From positions 1 to 12,197 of the forward strand of contig CAYLZW010000178.1 in NCBI GenBank assembly GCA_964388085.1: a stretch of DNA of 12,197 nt, in the 5' to 3' direction. The DNA is from CAYLZW01 sp964388085. Its GTDB lineage: Bacteria; Myxococcota; UBA727; CAYLZW01. Below, piece by piece: positions 1 through 7,152 of the stretch. The notes beneath the pieces were generated by a model. The model saw nothing but the letters and a program-made list of their open reading frames with translations. It had not been told where the DNA came from and ran no database searches. Made by a program: the position numbers and the translations under genes. Every line of letters begins with the position of its first letter. Position 1 is the first letter of the stretch.

Positions 1-176
1 TCGCCGAGGAGTGGGGCGGCAAGTACCGCGACCGCATCGACGTGCTGCGCGCGGTCAAGAGCGTGACCACGCGCACCTTCCCGCACCCCGTGCGCGTCGA
101 TCGTCTGCCCGGCAGCGGCGAGCTCGTGGTCAGCGAGCTGCAGCCCGCCGCCATGACGACGCTGCCGCTCGCTTAG
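1..176 (+). CDS. C-terminal end of an unrecognised protein (5' end outside window)
   Basis: An open frame enters from the left edge (first full codon at base 3) and stops at TAG 174-176, giving 57 residues that begin AEEWGGKYRDRIDVL and end TTLPLA. Codons are GC3-rich, as in the real genes nearby. The next gene on the same strand starts 33 bases later, so the two may share a transcript. I do not recognise the family. A link to DNA repair would rest only on the ligase next door, and the visible part shows no motif supporting that. Confidence 0.6.
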   Translation, partial: AEEWGGKYRDRIDVLRAVKSVTTRTFPHPVRVDRLPGSGELVVSELQPAAMTTLPLA

Positions 177-209
177 CCCTCGTCCGAACGCCCGCGCGCG
201 AGACCCCAC

Positions 210-2141
210 GTGAAAGTGATTGGCGACGACGACATCCGTGGCTGGCAGGCGAGCGCTCGCACGCTCACCGAGGTCGCGCACGGCTTCACGGCGAAGGGCG
301 TGAGCAGCCAGTCCCTCGAGCGGACGGCGGGCATGCCGCTGCACCTCTCGTTCGTCACGAGCCAGCTCGCGCACGAGCGCGGCGGCGAGCTGCCGAGGGA
401 CGCGCTCGACTCGCTGCCGTTCTACAGCCTCTGCAAGGGGCTGTTCTTGCCGCTGTCGTCGATGTCGCCCGACAAGGTGCGGTGGCTGTTCGGCATCGAG
501 GCGCTGCCGCCGCCGGACGCGCACGGCAAGGAGGAGCTGCTCGTCACCTTCTTCGGCAAGCCCATCGGCCTCTCGCTGGAGCAGAAGCTCGCGTGCGTGC
601 TCGGCGATCCCTTTCGCGGCAAGCGCGGCACCTTCCGGCGCGACAGCCTCTTGCGCCTGCTCATGGGCACGCAGCTCATCTCTCGTCGAGCGCTGCTCGA
701 TCGCCTCGCCGTCGTCGGAGACCCCGCGGTGCTGTTCGCCGAGTCGCGCCCGCGGCTCCGTGAGGAGCCGCCGCTGACGGCCGCCGAGGTGCTCGAGACG
801 ATGCGCCTCGTCCGCCAGGACCGGCGGGAGGCACGCTTTGAAATTTTGCGAAGCGTGCTATCGAGGTGCGGTCGGCTCGAGGCGTTCTTCTTCGCCAAGC
901 TGCTGCTGCGCAAGGCCGGCTTCGGCTTCGATTATCAGGGCCCGCTGCTCGCGCGCGCCATGGCCGAGCAGTTTCAGGTCTCGCCCGACGAGGTCTCGCA
1001 CGCCATGGCGCTGACCGACTCGTTCCACGTCGCCGGTGTGCTCGAGCGCGAAGGGCGGGCGGGGCTCCTGCGCATCCAGCTGAAGCCGCTCGTGCCCGTG
1101 CGCCCGGCGCTGGCGGGCGGCTTCGCCGACGACCTCGAGCGCTTTCCCGTGTGGGTCGAGCGCAAGTACGACGGCGTCCGGCTCATCCTGCACAAGAGCA
1201 CCGATCGCACGGGCGCGGTGCTGTGCGGCGCTTACACGAGGAGAGGGAACGACTGGCTCGAGCTGGTGGCCGGGCTCGACGCCACCATTCGGATGCTGCC
1301 GGCGTCGTCGTGCATCCTCGACGGTGAGCTGCACGGCAGCTTGCTCGATCCCTACGGCGGCGCGCGTCCGGCCGCGGTCTACGAGGTGTTCTCGGCGCTG
1401 CAGGGAGACCGGGCGCTGCCCGTCACGCTGCGCTACGCGGCCTTCGACGTGCTCTACCACAACGGCGCCGACCTGACCTCGCTGGCCCTGCAGGATCGTC
1501 GACGTCACCTCGAAGCGCTCATCGCTCCCCTTCGGGCCTACCCGACGGCGGTGCCGCTCTCCTTGGCGGAGGGACAGCTCGCGTCGACGAGAGAGGACGT
1601 GAACCGCCTCTACCAACACTTCCGCCGGCAGGGTTACGAGGGCATCATCGCGAAGGATCTGTCGCGGCCGTATCTCTTGAACGCGCGCGATCCGACCTGG
1701 GCGAAGAAGAAGCCCGAGATCACGCTCGACCTCGTGCTGCTTGGCGCCGTGTTCGCGGTGACCTCGAAAGAGAACGCCGGCCTGTTCGGCTCCTACGTCA
1801 TCGGCGCGCGGCTGCCCGACGGGGGCTTCGAGGACGTCGGCGATGTGGCCGGCACCGATCGGGTGCGCGACGCCGAGATCCAGCAGGAGATCATGCGCGA
1901 GGGGCTGCTCACCGGACGTCGCATCGAGCGCGCGAGCGCGTCGGGGACGCGCCCCGGCGTCGAGCTCGCGCCCGCCATCGTCGCCACCGTGAAGTTCAGC
2001 GGCATCACCGTCGACCGCCCCACGGGGAAGCTCGCGCTGCGCGATCCGAAGCTCGTGCATCTCCGCTCGGATAAGTCCCCGCTCGAGGCGGACACGACGA
2101 CGGCCATCGAGAAGCTGCACTTGAAGCAGCGCATGGGCTGA
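210..2141 (+). CDS. ATP-dependent DNA ligase (stand-alone, with N-terminal DNA-binding domain)
   Basis: Seals nicks in duplex DNA through a ligase-AMP intermediate. The 643-residue product shows the nucleotidyltransferase motifs in order: motif I KYDG with the adenylated lysine at K319; motif III DGELHG (371-376); motif IIIa FDVLY (412-416); motif IV EGIIAK (477-482); motif V WAKKKPE (497-503). Residues 1 to about 300 resemble the helical DNA-binding domain of archaeal and eukaryotic ligase I, leading into the usual PLVPVRPALA linker. Residues from about 505 on fit the OB-fold. The length matches the ligase I-like class and is far longer than minimal LigC-type enzymes. No LigD polymerase or phosphoesterase domain is attached and no Ku gene is visible. 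The start is GTG 210; a second in-frame GTG lies at 216, and neither has a good Shine-Dalgarno. Likely a repair ligase beside the essential NAD-dependent LigA (inference). Confidence 0.95.
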   Translation: MKVIGDDDIRGWQASARTLTEVAHGFTAKGVSSQSLERTAGMPLHLSFVTSQLAHERGGELPRDALDSLPFYSLCKGLFLPLSSMSPDKVRWLFGIEALPPPDAHGKEELLVTFFGKPIGLSLEQKLACVLGDPFRGKRGTFRRDSLLRLLMGTQLISRRALLDRLAVVGDPAVLFAESRPRLREEPPLTAAEVLETMRLVRQDRREARFEILRSVLSRCGRLEAFFFAKLLLRKAGFGFDYQGPLLARAMAEQFQVSPDEVSHAMALTDSFHVAGVLEREGRAGLLRIQLKPLVPVRPALAGGFADDLERFPVWVERKYDGVRLILHKSTDRTGAVLCGAYTRRGNDWLELVAGLDATIRMLPASSCILDGELHGSLLDPYGGARPAAVYEVFSALQGDRALPVTLRYAAFDVLYHNGADLTSLALQDRRRHLEALIAPLRAYPTAVPLSLAEGQLASTREDVNRLYQHFRRQGYEGIIAKDLSRPYLLNARDPTWAKKKPEITLDLVLLGAVFAVTSKENAGLFGSYVIGARLPDGGFEDVGDVAGTDRVRDAEIQQEIMREGLLTGRRIERASASGTRPGVELAPAIVATVKFSGITVDRPTGKLALRDPKLVHLRSDKSPLEADTTTAIEKLHLKQRMG

Positions 2142-2240
2142 ACCCGCGTCAGGTGTCTCCCGTGCACGCGGCCGCCGCCATCGAGAGTGCGACACCGGCT
2201 AACAGGCTCCAGCTCCAACTCGCTGACCCGGCTGGAACGT

Positions 2241-2280
2241 GACTCCAACCTGCCTCCGAGGTTCGGAGGTGTTAGGAGTC
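2241..2280. other. Imperfect palindrome, possible bidirectional terminator or operator remnant
   Basis: The core is CCTCCGA-GGT-TCGGAGG (2253-2269), a perfect 7-bp stem with a 3-base loop. It is flanked by an outer pair, GACTCC (2241-2246) with GGAGTC (2275-2280). It lies between the ligase (plus) and the desulfurase remnant (minus). No T-tract follows on either strand, so termination is only one reading. A regulator-binding dyad from a lost gene is another. Confidence 0.4.
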
Positions 2281-2297
2281 ATGCGTGGTGAAGAACA

Positions 2298-2510
2298 TCA
2301 AGAGCAAGAAGAAGCGGAACTTCCGATGAGCGCGGCCACCTCCGCGCGCGCCTTCTCGACCGCCTCGTCCGCCCGCCAGCCGAAGGGGTGGCTCCGGCTG
2401 GCGGCGTTGCCAGAGTGCTGCGTGAAGAACGGCAGCATGGCCTCGAGCACGCACGCATCCACGGGCGTCGTGGCGTGGTGATCCATGTAGAGCGGCAGGC
2501 TGAGCGGCAT
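2298..2510 (-). pseudogene. Cysteine desulfurase (IscS/NifS family) N-terminal remnant
   Basis: Reading from ATG 2510, the first 63 residues match the start of class V aminotransferase-type cysteine desulfurases: YMDHHATTPVD, VLEAMLPFF, GNAASRSHPFGW, AVEKARAEVAALIG. Similarity stops abruptly at ALIG, near base 2322. The frame then runs SSASSCS and ends at 2298. Full-length enzymes are about 380-400 residues and need a PLP-binding lysine and a catalytic cysteine loop, both absent here. This is therefore a 5' stub left by a deletion or rearrangement. No clear Shine-Dalgarno precedes the ATG, and the terminator of the upstream operon sits only about 20 bases before it, so expression is unlikely. 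Confidence 0.8.
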
Positions 2511-2530
2511 GGATCGAGGTGTAGCGTCGC

Positions 2531-2552
2531 AAAAGACCCTCGGCGAGAGGGC
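2531..2552 (-). terminator. Probable intrinsic terminator of the sigma-caspase-lipoprotein operon
   Basis: Read on the minus strand, CCCTC (2551-2547), a 5-base loop and GAGGG (2541-2537) form a stem followed by TC and TTTT (2534-2531). It begins 18 bases after the lipoprotein stop codon at 2570. The stem is short but GC-rich and the T-run is clear. An alternative 6-bp pairing, GAGGGC (2566-2561) with GCCCTC (2552-2547), would compete with it. Confidence 0.55.
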
Positions 2553-2569
2553 ATGCGCGGGCCCTCGGC

Positions 2570-4291
2570 CTACCCCTCGCGCTCGACGGTGACCTCGAAG
2601 TTGAAGAAGTCGTAAAGCTCGCTCAACGAGTCGTTCCCGTAGACGCTGAACGAGATCCCGTTCGCGAGCGAGAAGGGCAGGGCCCGGAAGGCCTGACTGC
2701 TGGCGATCCCGGCGCGCAGGATACAGGTCACGTTCGCGTCGGCGCCGCCCTGCCCGGGCTCGATCCGGAACATGAGCTCGAAGTGACCGGCCGTGAAGCC
2801 TACGAGCGAAGCGTCGAAATCGGACAGCACCTGGTTGTTCGGCAAACCATCCGCGCTGCCGGCGGGTCCGGACACGTCCTCCGGGTAGGTGATCAGGTAG
2901 CCGTAGTCCTCATTGGCGCCGTCGCGCACCTCGACGCCGACGAAGGTCCGCGCCCCGACGTCGTCTCCGAACAGCCCGTCCGCGATCCCGAAGGCGGGGT
3001 CATTGTCGCCGCTTGGCTGAACCCGGTTGACGACGATGCGCACGACGACAGGGCTCGCGGGATCGAGATCGTCCGGTCCGAGCAACGGCAGCGTGAGGAT
3101 GCGAGCCCGTCGAGCCGCCATGTCTGCGCCGACCGAGATCGTCGTGTCCGAGATCGTCGACGGCCGAAGGTCGCCCCACGTGGCGTTGACCTCGAGCCAG
3201 CGCGGGGTCATCAGGCGGTGGAAGAGGGTGGCCGGTCCGCTCGAGGCGGCGGACGCCAGGGCGAGGTCCCGGAAGACCGCGCCGTCACAGAGCTGCAGTG
3301 CGCCGCTCACGGCGTCGAAGTGGAGCCCGCCCGCGGCAGCGGTATCGCAGGCGTTGATGAAGAAATCGCTGAGCGTGCGCGCCTGCAGCGCGGTGACATT
3401 CGTCTCGACCTGCCCGACACGCGTCTGTGCGTCGTCGGCCGTCGTGCGCACGGTCGCGAGAGAAGCGCCGGCGGCGACCTGGCCGGCGCCCTCCCCGAAG
3501 TTCACCGCCAGCGTCACATCCGCGCCGTTCAGGCTCGCCAGTATCCCCTCGCCCGCGAGCACCTGACCGCCGCCTACCACCGGCGCGACGCACTCCCAGC
3601 CGCCGCTGCCGCGCGCGACCAGCTGGCCGGTCGTGCAGCTATCCACGACGGGGACGCGGCTGTTATCGATCGCCACGGTAACGTCGGCGCCACTGTCGCT
3701 GGCCACGATCCCGTCGCCGGCGAGCACTTCACCGCTGCCTGCCGGTGGCTCGACGCACTCCCAGCCGCCGTCGCTGCGCGAGATCAGCTGTCCGGTGGTG
3801 CAGCCGTCCACGACGGGGACGCGGCTGTCGTCGATGGCCAGCGTTACGTCGGCGCCGTCCGCGCTGGCCACGATCCCGGCGCCCGCGAGTACGTCACCGC
3901 TGCCCGCCGGTGGCTCGACGCATTCCCAGCCGCCGTCGCTGCGCGAGATCAGCTGTCCGGTCGTGCAACCGTCCACGACCGGGACGCGGCTGTCATCGAT
4001 GGCCAGCGTCACGTCGGCGCCATTCTCGCTGGCCACGATCCCTTCGCCCGCGAGCACGTCGCCGCCGCCTGCCGACGGCTGCTCGACGCACTCCCAGCCG
4101 CCCTCCTTGCGCGCGACCAGCTGCCCATTCGCGCACGCATCGACGACGGGGACCTGGCTGTCATCGATGCTGACGCGACCGTCCGCGACGGTCATGCCCT
4201 CGCCCGTGACGTCCTCGGGCGGCGGGGCCTCGATGGTGCAGCCGATGGTCAGCGCGAGAACGGCGAGCCCAAACGAATCACGGTGCTTCAT
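2570..4291 (-). CDS. Predicted lipoprotein with four tandem 55-residue repeats
   Basis: 573 residues. The N-terminus (MKHRDSF, a hydrophobic stretch, then LTIGC) is a lipoprotein signal with lipidation expected at C18; T at position -3 makes the lipobox slightly unusual. Residues 47-267 are four near-identical units of 55-56 residues containing VPVVDxC, GQL, GGWECV, VLAGxGI and ADVTLAIDDS. Each holds one cysteine pair 15 apart (C53/C68, C109/C124, C164/C179, C219/C234), suggesting one disulfide per unit. Residues 268-306 look helical. Residues about 350-573 form a separate Trp-poor, beta-rich-looking domain that I do not recognise. The layout suggests an anchored stalk carrying a C-terminal head on the envelope (inference). 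ATG 4291 overlaps the caspase stop by 4 bases and has a strong GGAGGAGG at 4296-4303. Last gene of the operon. Confidence 0.85.
   Translation of the reverse strand: MKHRDSFGLAVLALTIGCTIEAPPPEDVTGEGMTVADGRVSIDDSQVPVVDACANGQLVARKEGGWECVEQPSAGGGDVLAGEGIVASENGADVTLAIDDSRVPVVDGCTTGQLISRSDGGWECVEPPAGSGDVLAGAGIVASADGADVTLAIDDSRVPVVDGCTTGQLISRSDGGWECVEPPAGSGEVLAGDGIVASDSGADVTVAIDNSRVPVVDSCTTGQLVARGSGGWECVAPVVGGGQVLAGEGILASLNGADVTLAVNFGEGAGQVAAGASLATVRTTADDAQTRVGQVETNVTALQARTLSDFFINACDTAAAGGLHFDAVSGALQLCDGAVFRDLALASAASSGPATLFHRLMTPRWLEVNATWGDLRPSTISDTTISVGADMAARRARILTLPLLGPDDLDPASPVVVRIVVNRVQPSGDNDPAFGIADGLFGDDVGARTFVGVEVRDGANEDYGYLITYPEDVSGPAGSADGLPNNQVLSDFDASLVGFTAGHFELMFRIEPGQGGADANVTCILRAGIASSQAFRALPFSLANGISFSVYGNDSLSELYDFFNFEVTVEREG
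3491..4153 (-). repeat. Four in-frame tandem repeats of 165-168 bp
   Basis: Units at 3986-4153 (168 bp), 3821-3985, 3656-3820 and 3491-3655 (165 bp each). The landmark CAcTCCCAGC (complement of the GWEC codons) recurs at 3591, 3756, 3921 and 4089. The two central units are the most alike at DNA level, with long identical runs, which points to recent duplication or gene conversion. The period is a multiple of three throughout, so gain or loss of units would keep the frame. Confidence 0.9.
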
Positions 4292-5829
4292 GGTTCCTCC
4301 TCCGCGGGGAGAGTGAAGGCCAGCGCGGCCAGACCCGCCGCTGTCGCGGTTCCCGCCACTCCCGCTACGCCCCAGCCGATGCTGCTCACGAGCGCGCTGC
4401 TTTGCGCGCCGCTAATGTGCTCTGAATAGTTGGCCGCGAACGGTGACGCGCCTGCCTGCATCATCGCCAGCGTTCCGAAGCCGACACCCACGGCCGCGGC
4501 GATGAGGGTGGCGCCGCCGGCGATTCCGGCCGCGGTCCACGCGAGACCGCTCAGCGCGTCGGACGACGGCCCCGTCGCTGGCTCGGACGGCTCGTCCGGC
4601 AGCGCTGCCGGCGCTGGCTTCGGCGCCGGCGGCTTCGGCGCCTCGCCCGTGGTCACCTCGACGACGCTGGAGCGCATCGCGGCGATGAGCTGGTTCTCCA
4701 GGGCGTCGACCTCGCGGCTCACGCGCTCCACCACCACGGCTCGGCGCACGTCGATGATCTTGATGTTGATCAAATAGAAATCACCGACCGCGCCGATGCT
4801 GGCGTGCGCGATCAGGTCCGCGCCGAGGGCGCCGCCCATCTCCGCCAGGCACGAGGTCTCGGTGCAGGCGAGCAGCTGGTTGCGCTGCTCCGCTTGCAGC
4901 ATGGCGCTGATGTCCGAGCTGCCGATGACGGTGTAGCGCCCGCTCTTCTGGAACTGGGTCAGCATGAGCTCATTGAGGAGCCGCACGACGCCCGGGTCGA
5001 TACCGTGCTCCGCCGCCATCTCCGTGATCACGATGCGCGGCAGCGGCTTCGCGTCCTTCGTGCCGCCCACGCGCTCGACCTTCTCGACGAGGACGAGATC
5101 GTCGTCGGCCGTCAGCGAGTTGATCTCCTCCGAGCGCTGCGCTCCGCGCGGCAGATCGGCGGTCGCGACGACGAGGTCACCGCGGACGCGCACGAAGAGG
5201 TTCATGATGTCGAGCCCGGGCGTGCCGAGGTGCTTGACCAATGCCCGGGTGAACGGGCTCGCCTCACCGGGCGCGCCGTCGTACGCGACGGTGCCGGGCG
5301 CGGCGGCGTAGCTGATCAGCGTGCCGCGGAAGTTGTCGAGGTTGTCGCGGCTGAGCCCCGACGAGCCCGCGGACTTGCCGCCGAGACCGAAGGGCGAGGT
5401 GCGGCAAGCGTCGAGGACGAGGATGCGGGTGCGGGCGCCGCTGAAGACTTGCAGCACCTGACGCACGCTGATGCCCTGGACCGGGACGTCGTTGAGGCTG
5501 CGCACGTGCGCGGAGCGAGGCAGCAGCCAGTTCTCACCGTCGACCTGGACGGCGTGGCCGGAGAAATAGAACACCAGCACTTTGTCCTCGACCAGCGGCT
5601 GCACCTCCAGGAGCGTGTCGATGAACGCCTTGCGATCGAGGTTCTCGCGCGACACCACGCGCAGCCCCGTGTGCTCCTCGAGCGCCCCGCTCAAGAGCTC
5701 GACGTCGTGCTCGGGGGAGTTCAGGTCGAGAGCCGGGCCCCCGTACTCGTCGATGCCGATCAAGAGCGCGACCCCTGGATCGGCGGCTGCGGTGAGCGAG
5801 AGCAGGCTCGCCAGCACGACGGCGTTCAT
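4288..5829 (-). CDS. Caspase-fold (peptidase C14-like) protein with C-terminal membrane segments
   Basis: 513 residues. A short signal peptide (residues 1-16, ending TAAA) precedes a caspase domain starting VALLIGIDEYGG (20-31). The catalytic dyad is visible: H92 in VFYFSGHAVQ and C142 in ILVLDACRTSPF, with acidic residues nearby. Caspase-fold proteins cleave after Arg/Lys or Asp; the substrate here is unknown. Residues about 264-392 form a second domain (PRIVITEM, FQKSGRYTVIGSSDI, LLACTETSCLAEMGGALGAD, INIKIIDVRRAVVVERVSREV) that resembles the TolB/FlgO-like modules common in myxobacterial envelope proteins. A Pro-rich linker (398-420) leads to two hydrophobic segments (about 428-456 and 479-507). 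The protein is thus likely exported, or membrane-bound with the protease domain outside the cytoplasm. ATG 5829 overlaps the preceding gene by ATGA, with GGAG at 5835-5838. Confidence 0.9.
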   Translation of the reverse strand: MNAVVLASLLSLTAAADPGVALLIGIDEYGGPALDLNSPEHDVELLSGALEEHTGLRVVSRENLDRKAFIDTLLEVQPLVEDKVLVFYFSGHAVQVDGENWLLPRSAHVRSLNDVPVQGISVRQVLQVFSGARTRILVLDACRTSPFGLGGKSAGSSGLSRDNLDNFRGTLISYAAAPGTVAYDGAPGEASPFTRALVKHLGTPGLDIMNLFVRVRGDLVVATADLPRGAQRSEEINSLTADDDLVLVEKVERVGGTKDAKPLPRIVITEMAAEHGIDPGVVRLLNELMLTQFQKSGRYTVIGSSDISAMLQAEQRNQLLACTETSCLAEMGGALGADLIAHASIGAVGDFYLINIKIIDVRRAVVVERVSREVDALENQLIAAMRSSVVEVTTGEAPKPPAPKPAPAALPDEPSEPATGPSSDALSGLAWTAAGIAGGATLIAAAVGVGFGTLAMMQAGASPFAANYSEHISGAQSSALVSSIGWGVAGVAGTATAAGLAALAFTLPAEEEP

Positions 5830-6503
5830 GGCATCTCCGGTGCGAGGGTCAGGGTCACGGACGCCCGCGAAGACGCCCGGTGAAAGTCGAACGATGCCTT
5901 GGCTAGCACGTCCCGGACGCAGCGCCCAACCGCCTCCTCGGCGTCCGCGTCGAGGAGGCGTTCGATTTGGACCGAGTCGATGGAGACCTGCTCGACGATG
6001 CCGTGCGAGCTGATGAGCAACGAGACGCGGAGCGTTGTTTCGTCGTCGGTGCAGCGCAGCAGAGGGCGTACCTTGATGGCCAGACCGCGGCGAACGGCGT
6101 CCTCGCTGAGCGGGCCTTCAACCTGTACGCCTACGACCCGGACGGGCTCGTGCAGACCGGGCAGCGACTTGACGCCGGGCTCGTCGGGCTTGATGAAGAG
6201 GAGCAGGCTCGCCGCGAGCACAGCGAACGCCGCGCCGGCACCGATTCGTCGCAGGGCGTGGGCGGGGACGAGCGGTTGCTCATCGAGGTCTGCCAGGAGC
6301 TCGTCGAGGAGGCTGGCGCGCTCGGGCACCCCCGCCGCACGGGCGAGCAGGGCGAGGTCGTCGAGGAGCTGGTAGCTGTAGGCGAGGCCGCCGGGCCGCT
6401 GGAGCAGCCGACGCGCCTCGGCGAGGTCGGCCCCCGAGAGCTCGCCGGCCGGGCCTGCCGCGATGTCGAGGAGCAACCCATCGGGATCGAAGCGCGCGCT
6501 CAT
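5826..6503 (-). CDS. Single-pass membrane protein in anti-sigma position, TonB-C/AgmX-like C-terminus
   Basis: 225 residues. A cytoplasmic part (1-86) rich in Leu, Ala and Asp is followed by one membrane helix (about 87-104, GAGAAFAVLAASLLLFI) and a periplasmic part (105-225). The latter has RPLLRC (C151), LRVSLLISSHGIVEQVSI and AVGRCVRDVLAKASFDF (C195). This pattern (Cys, strand, 'G-V' turn, 'CV...F' helix) resembles the TonB-C/AgmX-like domains of myxobacterial proteins. The gene directly follows the sigma factor with an ATGA overlap at 6500-6503, so it is the natural candidate for its regulator. It has no visible HxxxCxxC zinc anti-sigma motif, so the anti-sigma role is inferred from position and topology. 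The frame is open further upstream, but ATG 6503 fits the coupled arrangement and is preceded by AGGGGG. Confidence 0.75.
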   Translation of the reverse strand: MSARFDPDGLLLDIAAGPAGELSGADLAEARRLLQRPGGLAYSYQLLDDLALLARAAGVPERASLLDELLADLDEQPLVPAHALRRIGAGAAFAVLAASLLLFIKPDEPGVKSLPGLHEPVRVVGVQVEGPLSEDAVRRGLAIKVRPLLRCTDDETTLRVSLLISSHGIVEQVSIDSVQIERLLDADAEEAVGRCVRDVLAKASFDFHRASSRASVTLTLAPEMP

Positions 6504-7147
6504 GACGCCCCCTGCACGGCGCGCAGGACGCGCTGGAGCAGACGGTTTCGGGTAGCGCCCGCGTTGGCCGCGGAGCCCGGCGGCCAACCGGCGCTCTGCT
6601 GCGCGGCGGAGGCGTTGCCGTGCTCGAGGCACGCGACGATGAACGCGCGCGGCTGCTCATCGAGCTCCTCGAGCGCCGCCTTCAGGAGGGCGAGGCGCCG
6701 CGCGGCGGCCATCCGCTCGACGATGGCGTTCTCCCCGCCACGCGACTGTTCCGGCAGCATTTCGAGCGCGTAGCTCGCCTCGCGGCGCTTCTTTACGCAG
6801 CGATCGACGTAGATGTTGTGCAGCGCACGCAGCGCATAGCGGCGAAGCTCATCGGCCGGGAGCTCGAGCACGCTCGCGTGGCGAGGCTCGCTCAGCCGCG
6901 CGAGCACCTGCTGCGCGAGGTCCGCGGCATCGGGCGCGCCGCTGCCCGCGTACTGCCCGCCGAGAAGGCGGACGGCACGGCGGAGCAACACCGGGCGGAG
7001 ATCTGCGAGCTTCCCCCTCACGGTGCGCCTACGTACGTCCTCGAGCGGCCAGGCGGCGGTGGCAGACACCCACTTGAAACGACCGGGTGCGCAAGATTTA
7101 ACCCTGCTCTGCGCATCCGCGCGCAGAATATGTGGATCCGCGCCCAT
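6500..7147 (-). CDS. RNA polymerase sigma factor, ECF-like sigma-70 family
   Basis: 215 residues. A region 2-like segment spans about 46-123 (LRPVLLRRAVRLL, DAADLAQQVLARL, LRRYALRALHNIYVDRCVKKRRE), matching the ECF pattern 'D-DLxQxVFxRL ... LxxIAxNxxxDxxRRxRR'. A region 4-like segment spans about 150-210 (LALLKAALEELDEQPRAFIVACLE ... NRLLQRVLRA), but its helix-turn-helix is atypical and Ala/Gly-rich. The frame is open up to 7264. ATG 7147 is chosen because AAGGGAGG (7160-7153) sits 5 bases upstream, and because the upstream reading (SSGGQLHPEP, PFWPGPPQGGG) looks non-coding. First gene of the four-gene operon. The 5' leader holds a short GC palindrome at 7167-7180. Autoregulation is plausible, but I see no convincing ECF promoter. 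Confidence 0.85.
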   Translation of the reverse strand: MGADPHILRADAQSRVKSCAPGRFKWVSATAAWPLEDVRRRTVRGKLADLRPVLLRRAVRLLGGQYAGSGAPDAADLAQQVLARLSEPRHASVLELPADELRRYALRALHNIYVDRCVKKRREASYALEMLPEQSRGGENAIVERMAAARRLALLKAALEELDEQPRAFIVACLEHGNASAAQQSAGWPPGSAANAGATRNRLLQRVLRAVQGAS

Positions 7148-7152
7148 AGCCT

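Noticed and set aside
858..2195. 445-codon minus-strand frame opposite the ligase
   Set aside because: No recognisable motif, composition dominated by Arg, Glu, Ala and Val, and the ligase motifs on the plus strand are decisive.
3491..4153. CRISPR-like periodicity
   Set aside because: The period is 165-168 bp, the repeats are in frame and encode conserved residues, and there are no short repeats with unique spacers.
2783..4429. 548-codon open frame on the plus strand opposite the lipoprotein and caspase genes
   Set aside because: Low-complexity His/Arg/Ala/Asp-rich translation with no domain, running antisense to two well-supported genes. The long open frame is a by-product of high GC and of the tandem repeat.
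4804..5883. 359-codon plus-strand frame opposite the caspase gene
   Set aside because: Arg/Ala/Glu-rich composition typical of antisense reading in high-GC DNA. The opposite frame has clear catalytic motifs.
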